From: Apostichopus japonicus
Lineage: Eukaryota; Echinodermata; Holothuroidea; Aspidochirotida; Stichopodidae
Direction: 5' to 3'
Length of the DNA stretch: 64,000 bases
Assembly (NCBI RefSeq): GCF_037975245.1
Contig: NC_092567.1
Location: 19,102,876 to 19,166,875 of the forward strand
Below are positions 34,926-47,933 of the stretch, in pieces. The translations under genes were made by a program, and so were the position numbers. Numbering within the stretch: position 1 is the stretch's first letter; each line of letters opens with the position of its first letter. The notes under the pieces are model-generated. The model made no database searches and had not been told where the DNA came from. It saw only the letters and a list, made by a program, of their open reading frames with translations.

Positions 34926-35974
34926 AACGAATGGTATATTTACAGCTACGTGATCGATACAAGTGAGTTCTCTATTCATTTGAGGGACTGTTATCGACAG
35001 AAGTGGGCTCCGTAATAGTAGCCCCTTTCTGCGTAGTATTGATCTAGCTTTTGCTAATGAATATTTATTCCACCCATGACATCATCACTTGAATTAGTAA
35101 GGCCATGACCGGTGTGGGATGAATGGAATCAGGATCATGCAGCAATCACAAATTGGGGCCGTCTATAGCTGGGGTCGATTAAAGAAAATTGCTCTCGCTG
35201 CCTTGTCATTTTGATTCACATACGGGGCCTTTGTTTTGGTTACTGTGTAGTAAGAAGCGAGCATAATCAAAAAAAAAAATTAAGTTATAGTTCAGGCGCC
35301 GCTTGTCTGTCAGTTGCTCCCCTTACCAGATATAGTCCACTCAAAATTTGTCCAACGGCGTCATCCCCTTGTTTGATTGTAGCTTTTGGCCATTGTTTAT
35401 TTATGTTACTTTTTATTGTCTTATTTCATGTAAGTTCCTTTCAAAATGTTTCTTAGTTTGTCACTTTCTTTCTCGAGGGCCCTTGGGGAAGATTATAGCG
35501 ACGATGTCTAACCAAGTATAACCATCTTTAGATAAAGTTGAAATTAAATTAAATGGATGGAACAGTTTTTCATGTATCGTTCCTTTTAGAGAATCCAATT
35601 CCACTTACGTTGATCTCGTCTCCGCGGTATCGAGAAATTGTTCATTTCGAAATATGTCTGCCAGCCTGGGGACCCGGATCGAGCAAGCTGAACTTGGAAC
35701 TTCACTTGGCTCTCGTGTACATCCTGAAGTGATGATATTCAAAGATCACCCCCCCCCCTCCCCCACACACACACACACTCTCTAACTGTGACGTAAATTT
35801 ACTTGTGACCAGTTAGTAGTACAATTATTGTTCACAACACTGCATATCTGTGTTGAATTTCTGTAGTCGCCTCTCACGTCCGTGCTACCAGTAGACGAGT
35901 TCCTTCTCTCATATCTCCTCATATATTTTGTATGATAAAACAATTTTATGATCGACTGTTGCAAAACTTTGAAA
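34926..35974. other. Upstream region of COMMD9
   Basis: Contains C-runs and a CA-repeat (35750-35778) and would include the COMMD9 promoter and 5' UTR. No specific promoter element could be assigned. Confidence 0.45.
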
Positions 35975-38900
35975 ATGGCTGATTGTGACTTGGATTTTGA
36001 ACCATTAGGGCACCTGTTAAAGGTACATGCAAGAAGTTATTGAGTCAATTTTCCGCTGTTCTGCCTCTTAATGTAAAGTGTTCATGTTGGTACTAGTTAC
36101 GCGAAATTTTTGGTACGCCTACCCCAAAGCAAAACATAGCATTGGCATGGCATGTAACGAGGTTATCGTGGTACTCTTTTACATGATTTTTACAAGCCAT
36201 TAAAAGCCTGGATTTGTTTGAACGTTGGTATCGTTGCGTAGGCTGATCGCAAACTGCCAAGTCTAGCAGACTAGGCCCAAGTACGTAGGCTTAGCCTAGG
36301 CTTCTACACATAATGTTAAAGTTGTACTAGCGCAATAGTATAGTACCAGAACTATCACCTAGCACTGTAGCAGTAGTACTAGTAGCCTGTTACCGACGCA
36401 TAGCGTTAGTCCAATTGTTATCACAACTAAATTACTGAGTCTGCTGGTGTAACTAAGTTGCAGTAGGACAAATGGTGTTGAATGTCATCCAACAATGCAC
36501 TTTTGTTTATATGAAGTTAAAAGATCATGTTATGATTGACTTATTACTTTTATTAGAATTTATGAGCAATAAGAATTTAGACCTCCACTGTGGAGCAGAC
36601 ATCATCAACAGTCTAGCCTAAGTTAAAGGAGAATTCCATATATTAGCATATTTAATATCAACTCAGAGTTCTCTGTGACTCTGACATTGTCAGGACTAAA
36701 ACTCTGCCTAGCCTAAAGTTATTCTTTGAATCTTTCTCTGTTGTAGCTCCCTGAACTTTGTAACACACAGTATTTCCCACTGACATTTAAATAGAGCTCC
36801 TAATGTCACCAATTATAAATGGAAACATAAGACTTGTCTATTCCCAAGAACATTTTCTTGACTCCAAGCAGCACTGAACATTGCATGACTTTGGATATTA
36901 GTATGCTGTACAAATATTTTTGATCGATTGAATGATTAAAAATGACCACTGATTTTGTTACAGGCAAGCAGTAAAGATCAAGTTCAGCAGTTGTGTGCTC
37001 AGTCTTTCATGTACAAGGATCTGATACACCCACCAGAGGAGGTAGTCAAGAAAACCACAGAGAACCTGAAGATAGAAACACAGGACACAGTTGCAGTAAG
37101 TAGTCTTTACTGTACAGTACCTCAACGTGGGATAAGGGAGATACTGTTAAGTTTGGCAAGCCGCCGAGGGGCCAACTCCAGCAGACGAAAGAATTCCAGT
37201 CTGGTCCATGAGAAAGAAAAATAATAAATAATTGGGCATCGGAACCCATTGCACATGTTGTACATTACTTAATCTAGGTATAGGCCTAGATTTTTATTGT
37301 CTGGTGCTAGCTCCTTGCACCAACCAATGGTGCCCATCAGCATATAGAATGGTATCTTTCCTTATTCACTTTGGAAAGCTCACTAATTTAAGTAAACAAT
37401 AAATATAATAACCCCCAAATTTAAACTAATAGATCTATGCTTTTCAAGTTTCTACACTTATAGCATTTCCCTGACTGTTTATAATTAGCTCTAGGATATA
37501 TGGCGTTAAGAAAATAAACTGTGTTCCAAGTGGTACCATGCTGCCATAAGTATTAAGGAAGGAACACATTTTCTCATACGCAGCTTGCAAAATCAGAGAG
37601 ATAAGTGATTTGTAGCAACTTAAAAAAATAAAAAATCTGGCTGACCGACAAAATATTTAGTCCTTTCAGATGATCGGTGGTAAATTTTCAAAATCAGGGC
37701 TGATAGATTGGGAATATTAATTAACATAAACATTTCAAATCTATGCTACTTTTGTCCTTACAATTGATTGTCTTGCTTTTTGTCATTTTTCTTCATTTCC
37801 AGTTGTTCCGGTCTCTCTCCAGCCTGATTCGTCTTGTCTTGTTCCGAATGTGCACAGATGCAGCCTCAGTGGCCAAAGTGTTTCCAGGTTAGTTGTTGCT
37901 ACGTTTGACAGCACTTGACATCAAACAGTTCCTACTAGTAACAATTTAAAGGTATGCTGTATTAAAGCATGCTATAGTTGCTAGAAGTTTAGAAAAAGTA
38001 CTTTCCTGGAGGTCTTTACTCTCCAAATTATTCTCAGACATTCTAAGAGAACACACAAGATGTTTGAATGTCCCAGTGAGGTAAATTTAGTTACCCAAAT
38101 AATGCCAGTTTTTTAAAATATGGTCACCTTTGGTCAAAATTCTTAAAATATTTTTGTTATCACCCACCCTGGAGGAAGTTGACCTCATCGGGACATTCAA
38201 ACATCTTGGTTGTTCATTAAATATTCACAATTCTCACTGATTTCTTTCTACAGATAATTTTCATAAAAATCTAAAGGAGCTTCTGTCGAAGATAATCGCA
38301 GAAAATTTGTGAGTATCTTCTAACCGTATTTCTAACTTATCCAGGGAAATGATAATTATCATAAAGAAGGATGGTTTTATTAGTTTCTATTAACAAAAGT
38401 CAAATGTGATTGCAGACAAAAGTTGTTATTCCCGCCCCCACCCAATGCATCTCAAGGATAAAGAGATGAAAATTACCAACAGTTATTGAGCACAGAACTT
38501 GAAGATTCAAAGTCCCGGTTTCGAATTCGGACAAAATCCCATGATTTCTGGCTTATAATTCTTGTGCTCTTTCAAAAACTTTGTGGATAGATTTTGGCAG
38601 TCAGCTCTGTGTTGTTGATTTACTTGGGTTCTCCCCTTATCAAGTTTAATACAATAAGCTGCAACTCTTAGCTTTTCCCTCTCTGTTGACTCCATCTCCC
38701 TCACTGTTCACTCCTATGAGCCCACACTGTCCTTCCATTCACTACCTACTGTACACTCTACGTCTGGGTTGAAAGTTAAAACAAAATTGATGTTATCTTT
38801 TAAAACAGATCAAATTGGAGATCAAGAACCATTAGTAATCAAGGTAAGTTCAGAGCCTCAAAACTCCTACATCAAATTCAAAACATTAAAATTATTTCCC

Positions 38901-39496
38901 TAGCATTGTTCTGGGAAATTCATTTGTCCTTTTGGATACACCTCATAAATCTATGTGCTAACTGTAGCAATGAGGTTGATATACTTCTTTCATCATAAGT
39001 GAAGACCAGGTTGGACTGTAGAGAAGTGCATAATGTTGGAAGGAAAATGCAATCAACTGCCAAATTTTTGTGTCTTTTATGTTTTGTTTTTTCATTGTTC
39101 TTCTTTTTTTTTGCACTCTCTATAGTTTCTTTGCCAAAACTGATCGATTTTGATTGGCGGGTCGATATCAAGAGCTCGTCAGATTCCTTATCGAGAATGT
39201 CGGTACCGACATGCATACTACAACTCAAGGTGAGTATCTAATTTGATAAGGAAGTATTTAAAATATTTAAAATATATATATTTACACTACACGAGAGCAA
39301 GCGAAATGAATATATCGGTCCAATTCCAGAGTTTCCTAATTCTCCTTCTCAGATCCAAGAAGACACTACAAACACAGAGAGCGTAACAGGAACTCAATCA
39401 CTGAATGTAGAGCTCAGTAAGGAGAAATTAGAAGCCATGCTGGACGGACTCGGAAAGATACGAGGCCAGCTCAACTCGGTCGCCAAAAGAAACTGA
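35975..39496 (+). CDS. COMMD9: COMMD9, COMM domain-containing protein 9, complete, seven exons
   Basis: Coding exons: 35975-36022, 36964-37095, 37803-37887, 38254-38308, 38809-38843, 39126-39229 and 39353-39496. Every junction is GT-AG and in phase, giving 200 aa (human COMMD9 is 198). COMMD9 is a subunit of the COMMD ring in the Commander/CCC complex, which works with retriever and WASH on endosomes to recycle membrane cargo. The N-terminal helical half includes ASSKDQVQQLCAQSF and FPDNFHKNLKELL. The C-terminal COMM domain (about residues 119-198) contains the highly conserved LPKLIDFDWRVDIKSSSDS and VPTCILQLK, then LSKEKLEAMLDGLGKIRGQL. Exon 1 encodes only 16 residues (MADCDLDFEPLGHLLK). 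That start was chosen because the upstream sequence is non-coding, the context is AAAATGG and the following GT donor joins in phase. Introns are short (122-941 bp). No defects were seen. Confidence 0.95.
36023..36963 (+). other. COMMD9 intron 1
   Basis: Rich in AGCCTAGGC/TAGGCCT-type words near 36270-36310. A repeat at 36838-36935 resembles one in ELOVL4 intron 2. The other COMMD9 introns longer than 300 bp (37096-37802, 37888-38253 and 38309-38808) show nothing recognisable. Confidence 0.6.
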
Positions 39497-42400
39497 TATG
39501 CGACGGTTTGAGGATTAAGAAATATATTGATGTGGAGGAAGAGAATAAAGAAAGAAGTAGGTGAAAAGATCTCAAAAAAGAACTGGTTTCTTTATAATGG
39601 ACAAAGTGGAATGGAATGGAATGAAATATCAAGGGTGCGCTGTAAAGTGAGGAAATGTTAACGTTGAAAAGGAGCAACGTCTTCACCTAAAATGTATCTT
39701 CCTAGTAGCTGATACTTCAGAGTTATCCAACAGGTGTCGCTAGCAAGGCTCTCCTTGCCCCTTTTTAACAAAGTTTAGCTTTTTTGTTCCAAGAATGCTG
39801 AAGTTTTCACACTTGTAGAGAAATTGTCCAAGAAAGAATCAGCAATTGACATTAAAATACACTAATCTGTAGAAAAGACTTTATCTGAAATGGATTGGAC
39901 TTTTTAGTTGATGGCTGAAAAGTATACTGGATACGTTAGTTAGGTTTGCTTTGAGAACTAAATACTATGTCAAAAGTTGTGTTTTTTTCCTTTTGAAAGA
40001 AATCTCTCGACATCTATGTACATGGCTCTGCCTCGATGAAAAAAAACCTGGCAGGCAGGGAAAAGAGATTGGGAAACCATATGAGAGAGAAAGTTAAATT
40101 TAAAAGGAAAGTGAAGTGCAGATGTGAGTTAAAGTTATTTAAATACAAAATATGCATCTGGTAACATCTGAATCTCGGAATGACAGCTCACGACAATATA
40201 TATTTGTAGAACATGTGATGTAATCCGAAATTTGCTCGTATCCGATTCCGTTGGTATTTTATCGAAGGTCAGGAAGTAGTGCCAAGATTACTACAGGCAG
40301 CGAGGCGGCAATCCATGAACACTCAGTTTTTAACTAAATACTGTAAGAGTATATTTCCTGTGGAACAAATTCCTGTCTCAAAATGAATTCAAAAACAGGT
40401 TCTGTCTTAAGAACAAAACCCCAAGGTGTAGATTAACGACTTATTTTCAAAACAATGTGAAATACCTATATCAGTGAAAATTAATTGAATATTAGATAAT
40501 ATGTGTCTGGCAACACTAGCTGACTCTTGTAATGAGAGCTGACAACACACGAAACAGCTGTAGAACACCACAACGACGTCAGTAATTTTGGCTCTTATCT
40601 GATTTTTTATAGGTATTTTATCAAACGTGCGGAATAGTATTAAGATAAATACTGTGCAGATCAATCATTGGCAGTATTACAAGAAAAGCTTTAAAATTTA
40701 TTTGGTATGTAAGACAGGTGACACAGGTTGAATCGTGGATTGATAGATAAAAAACAAAGCATAATATCTGCAACAGATGACAGGAGCCTTTCAAATCTAT
40801 TCGCTATTTTTCATCTCGATCACGCTGCTATTTTATCGACAAGTGGAAATGATTGTCAGTTTTATAGGATTGGCAAACTCACATTCTTTCAAATCTATAA
40901 TCTTTGCTGTTTTTCTTCAGTTTAAAGTACCTCCCTGATAATGACAATGATTAATGAGATGAAGATGATGTAAATCAAAGGTCACAAAATTAAAGTGATA
41001 TTCTGGTGGCTGTATAAGTCAATTATATATCAAGGTTTTTCTCCAATTTGGGTGTTATTTCGTCAATGCACCTGGCAACAACAGAGTGAGAGATGTCATG
41101 ATGGTAATCGAGGTGAAGAAAGTCTTCTAGTTTTTACCCGCCTTTATAATGTCCAAATCATTTTGTTTCCACCGAGAAAGATAATGTTCTTACAAAATTA
41201 GTAATTTAGTGATGAAATTCCAACAGAGGAGAACTTGGACAAACTAAGCACACATTTCCAATCTATCACATTTCTTAAAGATACATGGACAAATATTATA
41301 ATAGTTTTTTATGAAAATCTGCCATGATACCATCACAGGTCATTATAAATCCTGGAGTAAGGAATGCTTTATCGGATGAAACGTACTATTAAAACCAACT
41401 ATATCTAGATTAAGCAACAAGATATTGAAATATGGGGGATTTTCAACTTCCAGTGTAGAATTTTTTTTTACTCATCCATGTGACTGGCACATAGTATAGT
41501 AGACCAGTTGTAATTGTATTTTGTCATTTTGGGTGGGAGGGGTGGGGGGGTGTGGGGGAAGGACTTACAAGAAATAAAATGAAAAAAATAAACGACCAAG
41601 TCTTTTTGTTATTATTTGCTGTGTTTTCTTAATTTATTTCCCTACTTCTAACTTAATGCAGAGGAGCAATGCAAAGTTAATGGCTTATAACATATAAGAG
41701 CAAAGGTGTTTAAGCTAATGCCCTCAACAACAAAAAATAATAATAAATATGTTTCATTGTTTGGCATTCATAGGCAGAATATTATAATCTTTCTCGTTTC
41801 TTCAGGCTTGTATGTAATATACCTCACGAACAAAATGAGTAGACGATTTATAAAAGTGGCTGGAATACAAGACTAGCACACATCAGATCTGTTGTCATTT
41901 GCTTATCAGGATAAATTACATGAACTTTGTCCTGCAAGGATTAAACACAAGTTAGAAAAGAAAAGAAAAATACAGAAAGCAAAAAAGTCCAGATACATCA
42001 AATTAATGCTTAAATTAGCAGATCTTTTAAAGGTCATCGATAATGACCTGAAATATGCTAGAAAATCAAATAATGCTCAGTCTTGTTTAAACTTCAAGAA
42101 AACGTTATACTGCCCTCTAAGCATTTGTTCCACTGTTAGACATTTAGTTGTGTAATAATTAAAAGCAGAACCTGTAGCTACACTTCTTATCAAGGTGGCC
42201 CAATGCTTTTCAAGAAGGGGGGGGGGGAGCAAGGGAGACCCATTCTTTTCATGGCGGACATGTTTTTTCAAAGGGGGGGGGCAATGCTTTTCAGGGGTGT
42301 CAGGCAAAACCTATTTGCTACAAAACAAAATATTTGATAATTCCAAAGGGGTGCAAGATCACTATTTGGAGAGCCTAGCCCCCACCCCACCCCTCCTGGG

Positions 42401-42532
42401 TCACCCTTCTGATTGAATGCCAGAGAATTATTTGGAGAACCAGACCTCCAGCAGAGTATTTTTAGCCAATTTTAGCATACTGAAATGGTGGTGATTATTG
42501 ATGACCAAGCAATTTATGATGTCACTTCATTC
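39497..42532. other. Intergenic; no supported gene
   Basis: AT-rich. A block near 42028-42120 (CTGAAATATGCTAGAAAATC ... TTATACTGCC) recurs in diverged form at 47281-47370, so it is a dispersed repeat. G-runs at 42218-42230 and 42272-42281 lie between near-identical AATGCTTTTCA motifs. Confidence 0.5.
39544..39549 (+). terminator. Candidate polyadenylation signal of COMMD9
   Basis: AATAAA lies 47 bases after the stop codon. This would give a very short 3' UTR; further AATAAA copies at 41574 and near 41588 are alternatives. Confidence 0.35.
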
Positions 42533-42534
42533 TC

Positions 42535-42565
<31 letters not shown>

Positions 42566-42800
42566 TGTATATGTGATCTTCCCGCAAGCAGGAACTCGCG
42601 AAAGAAGCCATGGAGGCTTATAGACTCGCAAGCTGACCGAAGCCAATCTCTCGGCACACATCCATTTAACGTCCATGTCGGGAAGTTGTTATTGAACAAC
42701 ACCCTTGCCAGACGACACACCTTGCTGTCGGCGGGGAATCGAACCGGGGATCTCATGACTGGGAGACGCCGGCGTTAACCACTAGGCTATACACTCCGCC
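42533..42800 (-). mobile_element. tRNA-derived SINE with ATAC-repeat tail
   Basis: Read on the minus strand it starts GGCGGAGTGTATAGCCTAGT. A tRNA-like head of ~70 bases follows, with an A-box-like TAGCCTAGTGG and a perfect B box GGTTCGATTCC (42735-42745). A ~160-bp non-tRNA body comes next, and the element ends in CATACATACATA repeats (42533-42570). Head plus body plus simple-repeat tail is the standard SINE layout. The acceptor-stem pairing is imperfect, so it is not a functional tRNA gene. Confidence 0.85.
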
Positions 42801-43715
42801 ATTGTATGACATATTGTATGACAAAGCTTAGACTTGGAATATGGCATGCCTTAGGTGGGGACTCCATGATCATGTGACTTAGTTTGGACTTGAACAATGC
42901 CTAATTTAACTCGGATTGAATATCGAGTCACTTGACTTGGGCTCGAACGATGCGTGAATGAGCTAGGGATCTAACAACTGCCTGACTTGACATGTAAACC
43001 CGAATAGTGCGTAAGCAAAGATGAAACTAGAACAATACGTTAAGTTAGCTGCAACGCAAAGTGAGTTCTCGTAGTAAACTTGGGCTCGAATAAAGAGTGA
43101 ACTATTTTACCTTCTTAACCGATGTCACAAAGGACCAAATGAAAAGTTCTCTAATCTCCCATGAATGCATGATTCTGTCATCATGTTCTCGCCAAAATTT
43201 CAAAACTGACTCAAATAGTTGTGGCATCACGAATTAACATCATTATGAAAACTTAACTTACAGCGTCCATGATGTTTCAGCCGATAATTTACTTGAAATT
43301 AAAGTCCCACATGATCTCAATTTATGGGTATTTTATCATACCTCACCAGTCGATCCCAACACGTGAGAATTGCAAACTTCTAAAGGTATATGAAGTATTA
43401 TCTCGTAAAACACTGGTGCACCCCAAGGCAAGGTTGCCCCCTTCCCCCGCCCCATTTTTTTATTCCCCACTTTGTACACAACAGATGCTTGATCATCAAA
43501 TGCCAGTTATCATGTGCTTAATTACACCGAATCAAGCAGTCACTCTCATGCATATGACATTTTCCTCCCACGTTATTCCACATTCAGTTCATCTTAATCT
43601 TCTTTTGTGAATTTTAATTCTCCATCTCACTAGAGACAAAAAAAAAAAACCCGGCGTATTCTTCATCTCCGTCTTCTCTCGATACCAAAATATTCACACA
43701 AAAATATGTCTACTT

Positions 43716-46700
43716 TTATCCAAATTCAGTACTCTCTTTCTCTGTAGTAATCATTCCTTTCTCGTAATTTTCACTTTCTTCGCTGTCCATGCTTGTAACA
43801 ATATTTTTACTCAGTTCGTCGTCGCCTCCTATCTTATTCCTCAGTAGCCTAGGCACTTTATTTTGAGCACGATCAGTCACGTTTTGTCCAGCGCGGGAAA
43901 TCCCTTTCTTCAAACTGTTAACGCCTGCCTCTATCACCTCTGTGGTCTGGTTGTACAGGCCGAGGGAGACCCGGCGAAGTCTCTCAATCCTAGGTGACTT
44001 CTGAGAAGAATTGTTTCCACCTGGTGGTGAAAAAAAGAGAGTGCTCATTTGAGAGAGAGTTTGCAAAGAAATCCATCGTGAGTGAAATTTGTTAATGTGC
44101 GAGAGCAACATTTAAAAATCATAGACGTAATAATTGATTAGGGTGGGGGTGAGTGGGGTACGTGAGGGGGGGGGGCTACGAAGTGTAGTTGCGGTAGTAT
44201 GCTTCTGTTCATCACATTTTCGACTAGGGATGCACTCCACGGCAGTTTCTTTCTCATTTCGCTGAATTTTTTGTTCAGCAAAGGAAGTGCCAAGCAGTGG
44301 CGGCGCCAAGGGGGGGCTTGGGGGGCTTTAGCCCCCCCACTGAAGTAGTCAGCCCCCCCCCCATTAGCCCCCCCAACTGAAATAGGCAAAAAAAAAAAAA
44401 CCTCATTGAAACAATATAGCCTACCCAAATTTTGTCAGCCATAACGCAGTGCTACAATGGTCAATGGAAATTTTGATGAATTTTTCACATGATAATAGTC
44501 AGTGACTCAGTTGTGGTGCAGGAAGCCTTGTTTTGGTGACTGATAAAAACAATTCAGAATCCAGCTTTATCCGCGTGTGCGTTTCACAAACAGCGTGTAT
44601 ACAGACTAAAACAGGAGTTGTGTCAGAGAGCGCGATATAATAATTGAGCAAGGGAATTGGATCTTTCACAGCAGGTAATATTTTAGTGATACGAAAACTG
44701 TGAATTGGTATCTTCCATTCTAATTTGACTAAAGTTACTCACAAAAAAATGCATATTTTTGGAGAAATTTTCAGGTGACAAAAGCCTCGCTAAATGCCAC
44801 CATTTTGCATGTAGGCCTTTCCAGGATTGGGAAAAATTTCAAAAGGGGAGGGGGGTACCCCCTCCCCTTATACCCCTCCCCCAGGACGGCGATCACTCAA
44901 TCTTGTAAGCCACCAAAAAAAATTGGCTCAGCCCCCCCTTAGCCTCCCCAACTAAAAATTCCTGGCGCCGCCACTGGTGCCAAGCAATCAAATCGTCATG
45001 ATATATATATACCTTCAGAATAAGTGTATTTTTAAAATTTTCTAATACAATACTCACGGTGCATGCGCGGTTTATCATTATTCAGTTTGCTATGCTGTAC
45101 TTGAAGAGTTGAAGTACGTTTCACAGCGTAACAGAATCTACCCACTTGAAATCACTGTTTGATATTGCAGCTTGATAAGAGGGTAAGTTCTATGTAACCT
45201 TATAAAGTCGTTTCATGTAGGTCGATGCGTATTTTCTTCCCTATGTTCTTATTATTCTTTGCTTGGTTTTTTTAATTGCTATTCTTCGCCATCTTTACAG
45301 CCAGATCACTCGCTAGTTAATTTTTGATATTATACTGGTGTGTCGTTAAAGAGAGGATCGGCTCCTCTGCATGGACATTTAAACAATTCTCTGCGGAGAA
45401 CTAGGAGAACTACTGAAGACATCCGATTCACCTTTGTGGTAACTGAGTTCATTTGGAAACGAATCTTCGTAAGTAACTTAAACGTAACGCGAGCATAAGA
45501 GCTACTTTTTGCAGTTATTTTAACCCATGAAATATTGAATATGAAATACTGCTTAAAATAAAATAAGCGTAGTGCACCATGTAGAAACACATATCATACC
45601 ATAAATTAACCCCACCCCCACCCAGAAAACACACCTTCCACCACAAAGAGAGAGAGAGAGGCAGAGAGATGGAAAACAACGACATTGAAATTTGAAGGGA
45701 AAAAATTAAGATCGCCACACTGCCAAGTTCTTCCCATGTGTCATTGTAAATTAGGAATTGAATTGTTGTTTTCCCAACCTCCAATGTCCCTCCGTTCAAT
45801 AGACAAAGAGTGGAGAATTTAAGCTCAAAATGATCAAACTTCGGCCATGTATACCCTTCTACTTCCTATAGATGTGCTACCTACGCCACCCCCCCCCACA
45901 CCCACCACATGTGGTTAGACAGAACTGCACACTGTTGCAACTTTCCAACTTATCGAGGGCTCCTCTGGAAAGCAGTGCTTCTGCACTGCACAGGACTACC
46001 CTCATTAAGATGACTATAACAAAACATAAATTAAAAACAAATTATAGGGCCTACCGTCAAATTCTTGATTTGATAGCCTTCTATTGGCTATAAAACGTGA
46101 ATGATGAATATAAACGAACAAGGAAGACTAAATTGTCAGCTTTGTCGTAAAAATTTGAACAGCAACGATTCTTACGAAACTTTTAGAATTTTAGGATGAC
46201 GTCATTCAAGGCTATGTAATAATATTATAAGATTATGCAAGTTACGCTAGTGGACTCTCTCTGTGTTTAACATTTTCCCGCTCATTATAGACACGTTAAT
46301 GTGATCCTCGCGAAAACAGTTCCTACTATTATGTCATGCATCGATAAACTTGTCCATTAGAATATTACAGATAAATAAAACGTTCGGGAAATGTTCATTT
46401 TGTTTTTGGTTTCCTTGTAACTCTATATATGGAGAGATATAGAATTATCGGAACGGAAAGTGCAACTCCTTTTCTTTAATTAGCGCTGGAGTGTCTTAGT
46501 TTTGCTTTACATTATATAATCTAGAATCACACGAACTCGGACAGATGCCAAAGATGCATAAAAATATAGCGTTACTACCCGTATGCGAGAACCATACTTT
46601 ATTTACCGTCCGTCTGCGGTATATGAAACGTGGGTGTTAGTAAACAGAATACTTGGTTTCGGGTTTCGCAACGCATGCGCAGAAATGAATTAGCAAAATT

Positions 46701-47816
46701 GGCAGAAAAAGTTCCACCTGATATGAAGATAATTTGAGCTACTGGAGGTGTTGAGAAGTCGGTCATTATATGAAACGAACTTATTTTTAAATGTGTGTGG
46801 AACCTGACTTGCTGTATTTTTACATGCAGATTAATTTCCGTGTATACGTTCCTCATCTCAAATGGCGTGAAATAATGATAAAATGCCACACATGTGAATT
46901 TCAGAAACTGCAAAACTATTCTAGGTGTCGTTATTATGTTGTTTTTGACACTCAAGAAACCTGCCAACAGTCGTTTTTGTTTTCTTTATCACGTACTGAG
47001 TGATTCAGATGGCAAATATACATTGCAAAACAAAAAGGCCTACAGGGAATGAACCAGCTATTAACTATACAGGGAGGTTTCATGAATATAATGTGAATAA
47101 AATAATACCTACTACACATGCAAAGAGTAAAAATTAACTCCGGCTGAAATAAGTTTAAATTTAACTGCTATATATTAGTGTATTGTGGTTGAATATTCGA
47201 ATATAGCGAGCATAATGTTATAGAAGTAGGTAAAATACTTTAAAGGGTATACTTCCTCTAAGAGAAACATACACCTTGAAGGTCATTAGTAGGCCCTAAA
47301 ATATGCTAGAAATCCAGATAATGGTCCGACCCATGATCAAATTTCAGCAAAGCATTTTATACTGTCACTCTAAACGTGGTCATTCATACTGAGATCTTTA
47401 ATTCTCTATTTTAACACTCTTGAATGTCTGTGGAAAAGCAGCAGAATGAGAACTTCCATGAAAGTATATACCTTTTAATAATTTTAGAACTTTTTTGGCA
47501 AAATTTGGGACAAGTACTGATGACCTGATGATCTTTAAAGTAACTCTCTGCGTTTGAATATTACCTTTTGGATTAAAGACTAGTGTTTGTCCCCTGTCCA
47601 CCCGCCCCTTTTCCTCATTCACTACAGACAGTTTTCTTGGTACCTTGTGGTAGCCTGCTTGCTGGTGACTTCGTAATGTTCGATGCTAACGAAATATTGG
47701 GAGGAGGAGAGGGGAGCCGATGGGTGAAGGGAGAGAGAGAACGAACGTTGCTTACATCTAGCGCTAAACATACTACATTTTCAAAGCAGGTGTGAATATA
47801 GCCTTGCATAGTTTGC

Positions 47817-47865
<49 letters not shown>

Positions 47866-47885
47866 TGTATATATATATGTATATA

Positions 47886-47933
<48 letters not shown>

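Noticed and set aside
41892-42155. 87-codon Lys-rich plus-strand open frame
   Set aside because: Its second half is a dispersed repeat also found near 47281-47370.
42730-42800. A tRNA gene on the minus strand
   Set aside because: The B box is perfect but the acceptor and anticodon stems are poor, and it continues into a body with an ATAC-repeat tail; a SINE head fits better.
45515-45799. 94-codon minus-strand open frame starting [12 protein letters not shown]
   Set aside because: No ATG at the start, passes into an AG-repeat translation and lacks convincing splice sites.
46599-46967. 122-codon minus-strand open frame
   Set aside because: No family resemblance, AT-rich random-like composition and an overlapping open frame on the other strand.
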